A DNA stretch of 37,811 nt from JAAYEV01 sp964508195 (GTDB lineage: Bacteria; Bacillota; Clostridia; Ch29), in assembly GCA_964508195.1 (NCBI GenBank), contig CAZDSH010000013.1:1-37811 (forward strand), written 5' to 3'. Under the pieces are notes generated by a model, which saw nothing but the letters and a program-made list of their open reading frames with translations, did no database searches and had not been told where the DNA came from. The translations under genes and the position numbers were made by a program. Positions 21,560 through 31,159 of this stretch are shown here, one piece after another; the stretch's first letter is position 1; each line of letters begins with the position of its first letter.

Positions 21560-23026
21560 TTATTGGGATTTTTCCCTTGCCTTCGCCTTTTGCCATAGGT
21601 CTTCCATTTCGTCCAGGGACATTTTTTCGAGGGTGGAACCCTTACTTTCGGCCCACTCTTCGATATACGAAAACCTCCATATAAACTTATCTATCGCCCC
21701 CCTTAGGGCAAGCTCCGGCTGTATCCCTTTAAACCGTGCCAAGTTCACCACCGCAAATAGCAGATCCCCAAGCTCTTCCTTTATTTTGTTCTTTTTGCCG
21801 CTTTTATATACCCTCTCTAGCTCGTCAAGCTCCTCCTTAACCTTATCCATTACATCCTCTATCCTGTCCCAATCAAACCCTACTAAGGCAGCCTTTTGTT
21901 GCATCTTATAACTACGCATCAAAGACGGCAACCTATGGGGTATATCCTGAAGCATTTTTGTATGGCTTCTTTGCCCCTTTTCCTTGCGCTTTGTGGCCTC
22001 CCATTTATCCAGGGCATCGTTACTGTCTTTAGCACCTTTGCCATCGAATACGAAGGGATGCCGGCGTATGAGCTTTTCGCATATACCTCTAATTACCCCA
22101 TCGAAGGCAAACTCGCCGTTTTCATCGGCTACTTGGGTATGGAATACAACCTGGAGCAAAAGATCCCCTAGCTCCTCCTCTAAAAGGGCTATATCGTTTT
22201 TTTCTATAGCATCTAATACTTCATAGGCTTCTTCGATTAAATAGGGTTTAAGGCTTTCCCGATCCTGTGCCCTATCCCAGGGGCAACCCCCTTCGCTCCT
22301 TAGCGTCCTTAATATATCGAACAGATCCTCTACGCTATAGGCCTTCCGTTCCGATGCCGGTACATATACACAGGTTAGATGATCTATGTAGGAAAGCCTG
22401 TCCAACTTAAAAAGGGGTATCCTTTGCACAATCTCCCGTCCCTTTACCCCCGCAGCCCTTACTACCCATACCGGCTGCTCCCCGTCATAATGCTCCATAA
22501 GCGTAAGTTTTACCTCTGAGGCTGTTAATGTATCATAAACCTGGGTTATTATCAAACCCTTGCCGGTATCTACACGCCAACCTTTACAGTTAAGCCCGTC
22601 TAATATCTGAAGGCCCTTAGAAGGATCTATTCCTAATCTTTCGTATATTAATTCCAAAAAACTCATACCGGGTATTGTCAACACCTCTATATCTTTTTCC
22701 TTTGCAGCATCAATTAATAGGTAATAGCTGGCTTCAGCTACCGCTGGGTTTCCAGGTACCCCATACACTAAATCGCCTTTTTTTACCTCGGCTAAAAGCC
22801 TTCGTACCATCTGTGCATATACCTCTTCAAAGGTTGTACCTTTTTCGTATAAATTATCGAAGGTGCTGTATCTAATGCCTTGGGTTGTTAAGTCCTTCGC
22901 TATGGGGTGTTTCCTCGTCCTTAAAAATATCCGTTGGCCACTCTTAAGAGCCCTTGCGCCCTGTAGCGTAAGGTGTTCCCACGCCCCCGGGCCCAAACCT
23001 ACCACAGTGATTTTAGCCATACTCAA
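21560..23026 (-). CDS. mazG: Tetrapyrrole methylase-like / MazG nucleotide pyrophosphohydrolase fusion (YabN)
   Basis: The 488-residue protein joins an N-terminal SAM-dependent methylase-like domain (about 1-225, with VVGLGPGAWEHLTLQ and YGVPGNPAVAEASYYLL) to a C-terminal MazG domain. MazG hydrolyses nucleoside triphosphates and may clear damaged nucleotides or lower ppGpp. Two MazG half-motifs are visible: CPWDRAQDRESLKPYLIEEA with EELGDLLLQVVFH, and KEELGDLLFAVVNLA. The TTG at 23026 has GGAGGGG seven bases upstream and is preferred over the ATG two codons later. It follows spoVB by 16 bases. Confidence 0.95.
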   Translation of the reverse strand: MSMAKITVVGLGPGAWEHLTLQGARALKSGQRIFLRTRKHPIAKDLTTQGIRYSTFDNLYEKGTTFEEVYAQMVRRLLAEVKKGDLVYGVPGNPAVAEASYYLLIDAAKEKDIEVLTIPGMSFLELIYERLGIDPSKGLQILDGLNCKGWRVDTGKGLIITQVYDTLTASEVKLTLMEHYDGEQPVWVVRAAGVKGREIVQRIPLFKLDRLSYIDHLTCVYVPASERKAYSVEDLFDILRTLRSEGGCPWDRAQDRESLKPYLIEEAYEVLDAIEKNDIALLEEELGDLLLQVVFHTQVADENGEFAFDGVIRGICEKLIRRHPFVFDGKGAKDSNDALDKWEATKRKEKGQRSHTKMLQDIPHRLPSLMRSYKMQQKAALVGFDWDRIEDVMDKVKEELDELERVYKSGKKNKIKEELGDLLFAVVNLARFKGIQPELALRGAIDKFIWRFSYIEEWAESKGSTLEKMSLDEMEDLWQKAKAREKSQ

Positions 23027-23042
23027 ATATATACCCCTCCAC

Positions 23043-24641
23043 TCACTTTTTCAATACTCCGATTCTTTGAAGTAAAGCCGATATTTTCTTGCCGCCGGGC
23101 ATCAGCCCCAGCTCGTCGGCGGTTATACCACCCATCAGTATTAAAACTCCGCCATAAAAAACCGCGCCGCCTACTACGGCGCTAAGGGTAGCCACCGTAT
23201 TGCTGTCCGTCATAATAAACATGCCCTTATATGCGGCCACGGTGGATACCGCCATAATAGCCGTCGCCATCACGGGCTTTAAAAGGGAATCCACGAAGCC
23301 TAAACCCGTGCCCACTTCTTTCTTTACGGCGGTATAATCAAGGAGCGAAGCCACTGAATAGCCCACTACCGTGCCTAGGGCCGCGCCCCTTATATTGACC
23401 CTTGTAATGCCGGTTAAAAAATAACTGGTAATTAATTTAAAAACTGAGCCTATCAAAAGATTTATTACGGGTAGAATAGGTTTACCTATACCCTGTAGTA
23501 TCCCCGTAGCCGTTTGTATTATGGCGAGGAATACAAACCCTAATGCTAGCGTCTGTAGCACTATCCACGTTTCCGGCTCCCTGGGATATATCATTAGTAT
23601 TATTGGTTTTGCCAATACGAATAACCCCGCCGATGCAGGAAGGCCGATGAGTATCCCTGTTCGCATACCCACAAGGGCTTTTCTTTTCATATCTTTATCG
23701 TCTTTACGGGCTACGGCCTCGGACATAGCCGGCACTATACTAGCAGCCAGTGCAACGGTTATTACCTGGGGGAAATTAACAAGGGTAGCCGCCATCTGGG
23801 ACAGTTGACCGTACATGCTATTGGACTGTTCGAGGGAAAAACCCGCAAACTGTAGCCTTCGTACCACTATACCAAAATCTATAAGGTTCATAAGGGGCAT
23901 CACCGAAGTGCCTAGGGTTATAGGCACGGCTATTGCAAAAAGCCTATAAAGTATGCTTTTTGCCGGCTCTACCAAATGAAGGGGGGTCCTCCGTGAACCG
24001 GTATACGTTCTTTGTTTATATATGATATACATTATATAGATTGTGATAAGACCTGTTACAGCACCGGAGGAGGCACCGAAGGATGCGCCGGCGGCGGCGT
24101 ATTCGAGGCCCCTGGGGAGTAACGTTATAGCTAACACAAAGCCTACCGTCACCCTACCGAGTTGCTCGAATATTTGGGACAGGGCCGTGGGCACCATGTT
24201 CTGTAAACCTTGGAAATAACCGCGGAAAGCGGACATAAGGGGAACAAAAAAAAGTGCCGGAGCTACCGCTATCATCGAATAATAGGCCTTCGGATTTTTT
24301 ACGATAGTCACCAGATACCCCGAACCGACAAACAACGCCGTAGACGATATAAGGCCTACTGCAAATAATGTAACAAGGGAGATTTTAAATACCCTATTTG
24401 CCTCGTCGGGTAGACCTAGGGCCGTTTTTTCCGATACTAATTTAGATATGGCCGTAGGCAATCCCGCCGTTGAAATAGCGATCAAAAAACCGTATATGGG
24501 ATATGCGGAGCCGTAATAGCCCATCCCCTCGGAGGTTATTATATTAGCAAGGGGTATACGGTAAACCGCACCGATTACCTTTACCATAACCCCGGCTATA
24601 CCGAGGATAAGCGTCCCCTTCAACAGCGAATGCTTTTGCAT
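23043..24641 (-). CDS. spoVB: Stage V sporulation protein B-type flippase (MOP/PST family)
   Basis: The 532-residue protein is a multi-pass membrane protein with 12-14 helices of the MATE/MOP exporter superfamily. The N-terminal signature (KGTLILGIAGVMVKVIGAVYR, then GMGYYGSAYPIYGFLIAIST) is that of SpoVB/YabM. SpoVB is needed for spore cortex synthesis and is thought to flip lipid-linked peptidoglycan precursors. YabM-type paralogues look alike, so the exact orthologue is uncertain, but position next to spoVT and mazG matches yabM of B. subtilis. The start is ATG with a GGGGG site. Confidence 0.9.
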   Translation of the reverse strand: MQKHSLLKGTLILGIAGVMVKVIGAVYRIPLANIITSEGMGYYGSAYPIYGFLIAISTAGLPTAISKLVSEKTALGLPDEANRVFKISLVTLFAVGLISSTALFVGSGYLVTIVKNPKAYYSMIAVAPALFFVPLMSAFRGYFQGLQNMVPTALSQIFEQLGRVTVGFVLAITLLPRGLEYAAAGASFGASSGAVTGLITIYIMYIIYKQRTYTGSRRTPLHLVEPAKSILYRLFAIAVPITLGTSVMPLMNLIDFGIVVRRLQFAGFSLEQSNSMYGQLSQMAATLVNFPQVITVALAASIVPAMSEAVARKDDKDMKRKALVGMRTGILIGLPASAGLFVLAKPIILMIYPREPETWIVLQTLALGFVFLAIIQTATGILQGIGKPILPVINLLIGSVFKLITSYFLTGITRVNIRGAALGTVVGYSVASLLDYTAVKKEVGTGLGFVDSLLKPVMATAIMAVSTVAAYKGMFIMTDSNTVATLSAVVGGAVFYGGVLILMGGITADELGLMPGGKKISALLQRIGVLKK

Positions 24642-24745
24642 TAATTCTGCCCCCTATTTTTTAAACATCTTAAAACATAAACATTATATCAAACATTAGA
24701 ACTTATAAACAGGCCTTTAGCCCATAGGTTATACAATCCTATTAC

Positions 24746-24776
24746 AAAAAACAGCAGCCCGATCACTGCTGTTTTT
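24746..24776. terminator. Terminator after spoVT
   Basis: Stem AAAAACAGCAG / CTGCTGTTTTT with an eight-base loop, about 30 bases after the spoVT stop. A T-run follows on the minus strand. Confidence 0.93.
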
Positions 24777-24806
24777 ACGTTTATTTTTATCCGAAGGTTT
24801 TTGACT

Positions 24807-25364
24807 CTATTGTTCCATCTGTTTCCCCAAGAATGAAGCCGCTGCAGTGCATAGCTTCGTCTCCAAATCCCCCATTATAACATCCTCTTCTTTAGAAAGT
24901 AGTATAACTGCTCCTATCGGATCACCTAAGGAAACTATCGGCGCAATTGCCTGGGCGTCGTACTTTGACGCTCCATCCTCATCGGAAGTCACGCTTAGGA
25001 TTTTTTGATCCTCGCCTTTATTAAGAACGACGGACTTTTTCTCTTCCATTATTTTTTCGAGGGCAGCGCTAACCCTTTTTTCGATGTATTCCTTCTTAGA
25101 TGCACCTGCTACGGTTATTATTGTGTCTCTATCTGAAATTACCGCTATATGTCCCGATGCTTCGTTAAGGGATTCTGCATATTCCTGGGCGAATTCGCTT
25201 AATTCCCCGATAGGTGAATATTTTTTTAATATTACTTCCCCTTCCCTGTCGGTAAATATCTCCAGGGGATCGCCCTCCCTAATCCTTAGGGTACGCCTTA
25301 TTTCTTTCGGTATAACAACCCTGCCGAGATCGTCTATTCGCCTCACTATTCCTGTCGCTTTCAA
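24807..25364 (-). CDS. spoVT: Stage V sporulation protein T (AbrB-type regulator)
   Basis: SpoVT is a forespore transcription factor that tunes sigma G genes. The 185-residue protein has an N-terminal AbrB swapped-hairpin DNA-binding domain (KATGIVRRIDDLGRVVIPKE, RTLRIREGDPLEIF) and a C-terminal GAF-like domain (about 55-185), the usual SpoVT layout and length. The start is a TTG after AAGGAGG. A sigma G-like promoter lies at 25415-25445, consistent with forespore expression. Confidence 0.97.
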   Translation of the reverse strand: MKATGIVRRIDDLGRVVIPKEIRRTLRIREGDPLEIFTDREGEVILKKYSPIGELSEFAQEYAESLNEASGHIAVISDRDTIITVAGASKKEYIEKRVSAALEKIMEEKKSVVLNKGEDQKILSVTSDEDGASKYDAQAIAPIVSLGDPIGAVILLSKEEDVIMGDLETKLCTAAASFLGKQMEQ

Positions 25365-25414
25365 CGGTGTATCCCTCCTTTTTCTGTATTTTGTTACAAA
25401 TTATCCAGTAAGAT

Positions 25415-25445
25415 TATTATTGGATACTTAACATAATTTTATTCA
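25415..25445 (-). promoter_or_regulatory. Candidate sigma G promoter of spoVT
   Basis: On the minus strand, TGAATA (25445-25440) is followed after 18 bases by AATAATA (25421-25415). The sigma G consensus is about TGNATA and CATANTA with 17-18 bases between; only the first base of the -10 differs. SpoVT belongs to the sigma G regulon in B. subtilis. Confidence 0.45.
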
Positions 25446-25487
25446 TACTTGGCTGTCTAAATACAGAAAAAGGGTATCGCTTTTTAA

Positions 25488-26462
25488 TCACATATTTTTC
25501 GAATGAATCTTTATATCCGCCTGTTCCTTAAGCTGTGTTACCTCCTGGGTGTACTTCTCCTCCTGCTCATAATATATGAGCATAGCCCTAATATCCTCCT
25601 TCGCCTCCTCGAAGGGTATAGGATCCGTGATATTCTTTTCATGTACCTTTATTATATGAAATCCGAACTGGGTCTCCACTATACCGCTTACTTCACCTTC
25701 CTCCAGGGCGAAGGCTGCCTCCTCGAAGGGCTCTACCATGTATCCATAGCCAAACTCGCCTAAATCGCCTCCGGTAGCCCCCGCATTGGGTTCTACAGAA
25801 TACTCCTTGGCCAAGGATGTAAAGTCCCCACCGGCCTTCACCTTTTCCAGCACGGCCTCCGCTTCCTCCCGGGTATCTAAAAGGATATGGCTGGCCCTTA
25901 AAGTATCATTTTTAAAACCCTTCGGGTTCTCGTCGTAGTATTTTTTTATATCCTCCTCGGGTACGACGATACCCTGCACAATTTCTTCCCTATATTTACC
26001 TATAAGAAGATCCTGCTTAACCTGATCGTAAAATTCTTCTTCGCTTAAACCCTGGGACCTCAGAAAATCAAGGTATCCTTGTTCATCCTCGAAGTACTCC
26101 TTTATAGTCCCGATCTCTTTATCCACTTCAGCATTAGTAACCTCTATACCCTTAACATCGGCATCTTCTAAAACGAGCCTATCGACTATTAATTTTTCGA
26201 TCACCTGCTCCTTTATCGCGTCAATAAATTTCTTGCCATCAATATTTTGGTTCCATATATCTGGGCCGTACTGGTTTTCGTAGGTGGTTTTATATATCTC
26301 GAAATTTTGGTTGAACTCTTCCTTTGTAATAATCTGCCCGTTGACTTCGGCCACTACTGTGTTTTTCTCCGCCTCGGGATTCTTCCTTACTATGCCGCAA
26401 CCCGTAACTATAAGGCTGAGTATTATGATTACGGCAATCGAAGGATTTTTATTAATGTTCAA
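25488..26462 (-). CDS. prsA: Peptidyl-prolyl isomerase lipoprotein (PrsA/SurA-like, parvulin type)
   Basis: This extracytoplasmic foldase helps exported proteins to fold. The 324-residue protein has a lipoprotein signal with lipobox IVTGC (Cys22), a SurA-type N-terminal chaperone domain (VNGQIITKEEFNQNFEIY), and a parvulin domain (about 190-285: RASHILLDTREEAE, GGDLGEFGYGYMVEPFEEAAF, ETQFGFHIIKV). The start is TTG after a GGGGAG site. It sits between mfd and spoVT with about 50 bases to mfd, a common clostridial arrangement. The symbol is by family; several paralogues may exist in the genome. Confidence 0.88.
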   Translation of the reverse strand: MNINKNPSIAVIIILSLIVTGCGIVRKNPEAEKNTVVAEVNGQIITKEEFNQNFEIYKTTYENQYGPDIWNQNIDGKKFIDAIKEQVIEKLIVDRLVLEDADVKGIEVTNAEVDKEIGTIKEYFEDEQGYLDFLRSQGLSEEEFYDQVKQDLLIGKYREEIVQGIVVPEEDIKKYYDENPKGFKNDTLRASHILLDTREEAEAVLEKVKAGGDFTSLAKEYSVEPNAGATGGDLGEFGYGYMVEPFEEAAFALEEGEVSGIVETQFGFHIIKVHEKNITDPIPFEEAKEDIRAMLIYYEQEEKYTQEVTQLKEQADIKIHSKNM

Positions 26463-26511
26463 GTTAAATCCACTCCCCTACCTGAAATCGCTTACTCTAT
26501 TATATAGTAAT

Positions 26512-29500
26512 TTAATCATTGTTAAAACATATAATTTCTTCTAAGATACCTTTAATGCGCAAAAGTAGCCGGCGGGAATTGTTTTCGTCGATCCTAAAGG
26601 ATAATGTCAGGGTTTTTGTAGCCCTTGCATTAACCTTGCCGGTATATGCACTTAGGAACGCGGCTAGGGCCTCGGGTTTAACTGAGGCTCTTTGGGCAAA
26701 CTGCATAACTACAAAATCCCTATTCTGCAGGATATTTTGTATCCCAAGTTCCTGGCATAGGGCCTTAATGTGCGAAAGTAAAAGTAAATTAACTACCGGA
26801 TCCACAGGTTTACCGAACCTATCCCTTAACTCTTCATATACATCCGAATAATCCGCAGCAGTTTCAATGGATGCTATCCTCCTATATATCTCTACTTTCT
26901 GGCCTTCGTCGGATATATAAGAACCGGGTATGTAGGCATCGACCTTCAGATCAAGCTGCGTTTCTATTTCTTGTTCCACGGGCAAACCCTTTAACTTTTT
27001 AACCGTCTCGTCTAATAACTTACAGTACAGATCATAGCCGATGCTCATTATATGTCCGTGCTGCTCATGGCCTAATATATTGCCGGCACCCCTTATCTCT
27101 AGATCCCTTAAAGCGATTTTAAACCCTGCACCGAATTCGGTAAATTCTTTAATGGCTTTAAGCCTTTTTTCCGCGGCCTCGGTGAGCACTTTGTTCCTCC
27201 TGTAGGTAAAATAAGCATAGGCTATCCGGTTAGATCTGCCTACCCTGCCCTTTAATTGATACATCTGCGATAGCCCCAACCTATCGGAATCCGTCACTAT
27301 TATTGTATTGACGTTAGGCATATCCAACCCGTTCTCTATGATAGTCGTACAGAGTAAGATATCGTATTTTCTGTCGATAAAATCCATCATAACCCTTTCA
27401 AGGGTACGTTCATCCATTTGCCCATGGGCTATGCCCACAGATGCCTCGGGCACAATAGTCCGCAGTTTCTTTGCCAACTTTGTAATAGAATTAATACGAT
27501 TATGAACAAAATAGACCTGGCCCTTTCTACTTAATTCTTTTTGTATAGCATCCCGGATAAGCTGATCATCCTGTTCAACGATAAAAGTCTCAACAGGGAG
27601 CCTATCCCTTGGGGGATCCAGTATAACGCTCATATCCCTTATACCGGTCATCGATAGATGCAATGTTCTAGGTATAGGTGTAGCGGTAAGGGTTAATACG
27701 TCGATATTTTTCCTTAGTCTTTTTATTAATTCCTTATGCCGTACCCCGAACCTTTGTTCCTCATCCACTATCAATAGCCCTAAATCCTTAAATATTACAT
27801 CCCGTTGCAACAGCCTATGGGTACCTATCAATATATCAATATTGCCCTCTTTAAGGAGCCTAAGCATCTCCCGTTGTTGTGCCGGGGTCCTAAACCGGCT
27901 GATCATTTCGATATTTATGGGGAATTGTTCCATCCTTCGGCGAAATGTATAAAGGTGCTGTTGGGCTAGTATGGTAGTGGGCACTAACATGGCCACCTGC
28001 TTTGCGTCCATAACCGCTTTAAAGGCAGCCCGCATCGCCACCTCTGTCTTGCCGTAGCCCACGTCACCGCATAATAACCGGTCCATGGGCCTTTGCCGTT
28101 CCATATCCTTTTTTACTTCCTCTATACTTCGAAGCTGATCAGGGGTCTCTTCGAAAAAAAATAAATCATCAAACTGCCTTTGCCATGGGGTATCCTCACT
28201 AAAGGCGTGCCCTTTCGCCGTTTCCCTTATAGCGTACAGTTGCAACAACTCTTTAGCCATATCCTCTATGGCACTTTTTACGTTAGCCTTAGTCCTTACC
28301 CATTCCCTGCCACCCATTTTGCTCAGGCGAACCCTTTTCCCTTCGGCCCCTACGTATTTCTGGATGAAATGGGATTGGTATGTAGGCAAATATAACATAT
28401 CACCGTTTCTGTATTCGATTTTTAAATAATCCCTCTTAGTCCCCTCTACCTTCAGTTCCTCGATGCCCCTGTATACGCCTATACCTTGGTTTTCGTGTAC
28501 CACATAATCACCGGGGTTCAGCTTTGTATAAAACTCCGTACCTTGTTTTTTCGTTTCCGAAGGTTTTTTGCGCTGCCTTTTTGTAATGCCGAATATATCG
28601 CCATCGGCGAACACCGCTAGCTTCGCCCGGGGAAACAAGAAGCCCTCCCTCAAAGTACCCTTTTGTAACATTACCGTACCATTGGGGAGATCCTTTGCTA
28701 CGGTATTCGTTGTCTGAACCGGCAGTATATCGCTTTTTATCAGCTCCCTTTGTAACGCCTCAAGCCGGGCCTCTGAGCCCGCCAACAGCGTTATGAAGTA
28801 TCCGTCGCTTTTAAGCCTCGTCACCTCTTTGATGACGGAGGGTAACCTCCCATGAAAGGCCTCCATAGATCTTGTGGAAAAATTATAGGTGATGCCCTGA
28901 CTTTTCAATATATCCGTTATACCTATACGTGGATTTTTATGAAGAATGGATTGTACCTTTTCAAGGCTGAATATCTTATGCCTCTGTTCATAAAGGGCTT
29001 TACCCGCCCCTAGCCTGTCGTTATAATGCCCTATAAAACCTTCATGAAACATTCCGCCCTGTTCTTTAATCCTTAGGGGGTTATCCAATATCACCGTACA
29101 CTTTTCATTCATGAAATCGAATATGTCTGAAGCCTTACACCCGTACATCCAATAATTTTTCAAAACCCGGGCGCCGGCCTCTGTTTCGATAAGGGCTTTA
29201 ACCTTCGATATATCATCCTTTAGAGCAACGACAGCTTCGGCTTTTAAACTGGATTTTTTGAGCCCTTCAACCGTCGCCCCCAAGTCTTTTTTTATATTCG
29301 CCGTTATTATATGCCTTTCTTCTGGTTCGGTTAACAATTCTCTACAAGGCGGTATTCTAATGTCCGCCACCTTCGTTACGGACCTTTGGGAATGAGCGTC
29401 TAATGACCTTATAGAATCTATTGTATCGCCGAAAAATTCTATCCTATAGGGAAAGGAACCCCCGGCGGGGAACACGTCGAGAATGCCTCCCCTTAGGCTA

Positions 29501-30021
29501 AACTGACCGGGCCCCTCGGCCATGTACTCCCGTTCATAGCCGGCGGCTACAAGCCTATTTAGTATCCCTTCCATGCCATAGTCCGCACCGGTTTCAAGTA
29601 AAATAACATTTTTCATGTATCTGCTCCGGGGCATCACCGGGAAGAACAATGCCTGCACCGTTGTCACTATTAGGCTTACATCCCCCGCCGCTATCGCATC
29701 TAGGGCCTTTATCCTTTCCCATTCCGCTTCCATGCTATGCACCATGTCATCGTATAAAGTCCGCTGTAACGGCGGATAATAAAGGGGCCTTTCTACGAAG
29801 TTTTGTAAATCATCTAACACCTCCCGGGCCCTTGATTCGCTGTTGCATACTACGACCATGGGAAGGAATCTCTCCGCAAGGGCTGCTATCCAAACGACGC
29901 TACGTGACCCCGAAAGGCCAGATATATTTACCTGCCCACCATACTTTTTTAGCCCCTCCGCCGCTTCGATAAATTGCGGATTTTGCCAAATTCTACGCGT
30001 AATGTTCCTAAAACCCATCAT
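26512..30021 (-). CDS. mfd: Transcription-repair coupling factor Mfd
   Basis: Mfd pushes stalled RNA polymerase off DNA lesions and recruits UvrA. The 1169-residue protein has the UvrB-like N-terminal region (SGSRSVVWIAALAERFLPMV; GQFSLRGGILDVFPAGG), the RNA polymerase-interacting Tudor domain (GDYVVHENQGIGVYRGIEEL), and a RecG-like translocase with Walker A GDVGYGKTEVA, DEEQ box, TATPIPRTLHLSMTGIRDMS and GRVGRSNR. The C-terminal D7 domain is also present. The open frame reaches a TTG at 30027, but the AAGGGG site abuts that codon and fits the ATG at 30021. The pth-mfd order is as in Bacillus. Confidence 0.97.
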   Translation of the reverse strand: MMGFRNITRRIWQNPQFIEAAEGLKKYGGQVNISGLSGSRSVVWIAALAERFLPMVVVCNSESRAREVLDDLQNFVERPLYYPPLQRTLYDDMVHSMEAEWERIKALDAIAAGDVSLIVTTVQALFFPVMPRSRYMKNVILLETGADYGMEGILNRLVAAGYEREYMAEGPGQFSLRGGILDVFPAGGSFPYRIEFFGDTIDSIRSLDAHSQRSVTKVADIRIPPCRELLTEPEERHIITANIKKDLGATVEGLKKSSLKAEAVVALKDDISKVKALIETEAGARVLKNYWMYGCKASDIFDFMNEKCTVILDNPLRIKEQGGMFHEGFIGHYNDRLGAGKALYEQRHKIFSLEKVQSILHKNPRIGITDILKSQGITYNFSTRSMEAFHGRLPSVIKEVTRLKSDGYFITLLAGSEARLEALQRELIKSDILPVQTTNTVAKDLPNGTVMLQKGTLREGFLFPRAKLAVFADGDIFGITKRQRKKPSETKKQGTEFYTKLNPGDYVVHENQGIGVYRGIEELKVEGTKRDYLKIEYRNGDMLYLPTYQSHFIQKYVGAEGKRVRLSKMGGREWVRTKANVKSAIEDMAKELLQLYAIRETAKGHAFSEDTPWQRQFDDLFFFEETPDQLRSIEEVKKDMERQRPMDRLLCGDVGYGKTEVAMRAAFKAVMDAKQVAMLVPTTILAQQHLYTFRRRMEQFPINIEMISRFRTPAQQREMLRLLKEGNIDILIGTHRLLQRDVIFKDLGLLIVDEEQRFGVRHKELIKRLRKNIDVLTLTATPIPRTLHLSMTGIRDMSVILDPPRDRLPVETFIVEQDDQLIRDAIQKELSRKGQVYFVHNRINSITKLAKKLRTIVPEASVGIAHGQMDERTLERVMMDFIDRKYDILLCTTIIENGLDMPNVNTIIVTDSDRLGLSQMYQLKGRVGRSNRIAYAYFTYRRNKVLTEAAEKRLKAIKEFTEFGAGFKIALRDLEIRGAGNILGHEQHGHIMSIGYDLYCKLLDETVKKLKGLPVEQEIETQLDLKVDAYIPGSYISDEGQKVEIYRRIASIETAADYSDVYEELRDRFGKPVDPVVNLLLLSHIKALCQELGIQNILQNRDFVVMQFAQRASVKPEALAAFLSAYTGKVNARATKTLTLSFRIDENNSRRLLLRIKGILEEIICFNND

Positions 30022-30048
30022 GTCCAACCCCTTAGGTCCTGTCCGGTT

Positions 30049-30609
30049 TTATCCGTTAAATTTGTCCATGGCTCTATTTATCCCTTCTTTTAAAAAAGTT
30101 TCGACGGCCAGTACCGACTTTTTTATAGCCTCGTCTATTATATCCCTTTGTTCGCTAGAAAACCTGTTTAACACATAACGGGCCAGATCGCCGTCTCCGG
30201 GGGGCGAGCCTATACCTAAGCGCAGCCGCGGGAAATCTTCGGTCTGTAACTGGTATATCACAGATTTCATACCATTGTGGGTGCCGGAGCTGCCGCCCTT
30301 TCGAAGCCTTAGCTTGCCTATATCTAGATCAGCATCATCATATATGACCAACAGATTTTCATTGCTAACGCCATAGTATTTCACCGCATCTAATATACTT
30401 ATACCGCTTAGATTCATGTAGGTAGCGGGTTTTAAAAGCAACACCTTCCGCCCCGATATCTCCCCTTTGCCGATGTTGCCTTTAAACTTAATCCCATTAA
30501 TCTTTATGTTATGTTTCTTTGCCAAGTAATCTACTACGTCAAAACCTATATTGTGTTTAGTGTTTATATATTTCCTCCCGGGATTTCCAAGGCCTGCTAT
30601 TATATACAT
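30049..30609 (-). CDS. pth: Peptidyl-tRNA hydrolase
   Basis: Pth frees tRNA from prematurely released peptidyl-tRNA. The 186-residue protein begins MYIIAGLGNPGRKY and has the catalytic His19 in NTKHNIGF, Asn9, and Asp in VIYDDADLDIGKLRLRKGGS followed by GTHNGMKS. The frame is open to 30639, but the ATG at 30609 carries GGAGTG seven bases upstream and matches the family start. B. subtilis has the small anti-sigma gene fin between pth and mfd; here only 27 bases lie between them, so fin is absent at this site. Confidence 0.97.
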   Translation of the reverse strand: MYIIAGLGNPGRKYINTKHNIGFDVVDYLAKKHNIKINGIKFKGNIGKGEISGRKVLLLKPATYMNLSGISILDAVKYYGVSNENLLVIYDDADLDIGKLRLRKGGSSGTHNGMKSVIYQLQTEDFPRLRLGIGSPPGDGDLARYVLNRFSSEQRDIIDEAIKKSVLAVETFLKEGINRAMDKFNG

Positions 30610-30763
30610 ATTAATCACTCCAAAAAAATATCTATACATAAAGCGTTTACGAAACTATATCCTCCAATTCGTTGTTCCGGGGATAAAACCTGAAAGGTTT
30701 GTTTAAAGGTAGATTTTTCGCTAAAAGCAAACACGTATCTTAATCGTGGCCAATGCCAGGGGA

Positions 30764-30794
30764 ACAAAAATCGCCAGCTTTGTAGGACGCTGGC
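30764..30794 (-). terminator. Terminator after panD
   Basis: Stem GCCAGC / GCTGGC with a ten-base loop, followed on the minus strand by ATTTTTGTT. It lies ten bases beyond the panD stop and would separate panD from pth. Confidence 0.85.
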
Positions 30795-30804
30795 TTAGTT
30801 TATT

Positions 30805-31155
30805 TTATCCCATAATTTCGTTTTGGCCCCTAAGCAACACAACCCTCGGTTTAAAGACCCCGGCCTTCTCCCTGGGTATTAAGCAATATGCGAGTATTAT
30901 CACTATATCGCCCTTTTGTACTAGCCTTGCCGCCGCGCCGTTTATACATATAGTTTTGCTTCCCTTTTCACCTTTAATTACATAGGTTTCAAATCGGGCA
31001 CCGTTGCTGACGTTTACTACCTGCACTTTTTCGTAGGGCATAATATCCGTAGCTTCCATAAGGGCCTCGTCTATGGTTATACTACCTATATAGTTCAAGT
31101 TTGCATCGGTAACGACCGCCCTATGGAGTTTTGATTTAAGCATAGTAACATACAT
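30805..31155 (-). CDS. panD: Aspartate 1-decarboxylase proenzyme
   Basis: PanD makes beta-alanine for pantothenate. The 116-residue proenzyme begins YVTMLKSKLHRAVVTDAN and has the self-cleavage site YIGS with Gly24-Ser25, where Ser25 becomes the pyruvoyl group. It also has the substrate motif NGAAARLVQKGD. Length and motif placement are normal. The start is ATG after GGAGG, four bases past the panC stop, so the two are coupled. Confidence 0.97.
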   Translation of the reverse strand: MYVTMLKSKLHRAVVTDANLNYIGSITIDEALMEATDIMPYEKVQVVNVSNGARFETYVIKGEKGSKTICINGAAARLVQKGDIVIILAYCLIPREKAGVFKPRVVLLRGQNEIMG

Positions 31156-31159
31156 ATAT

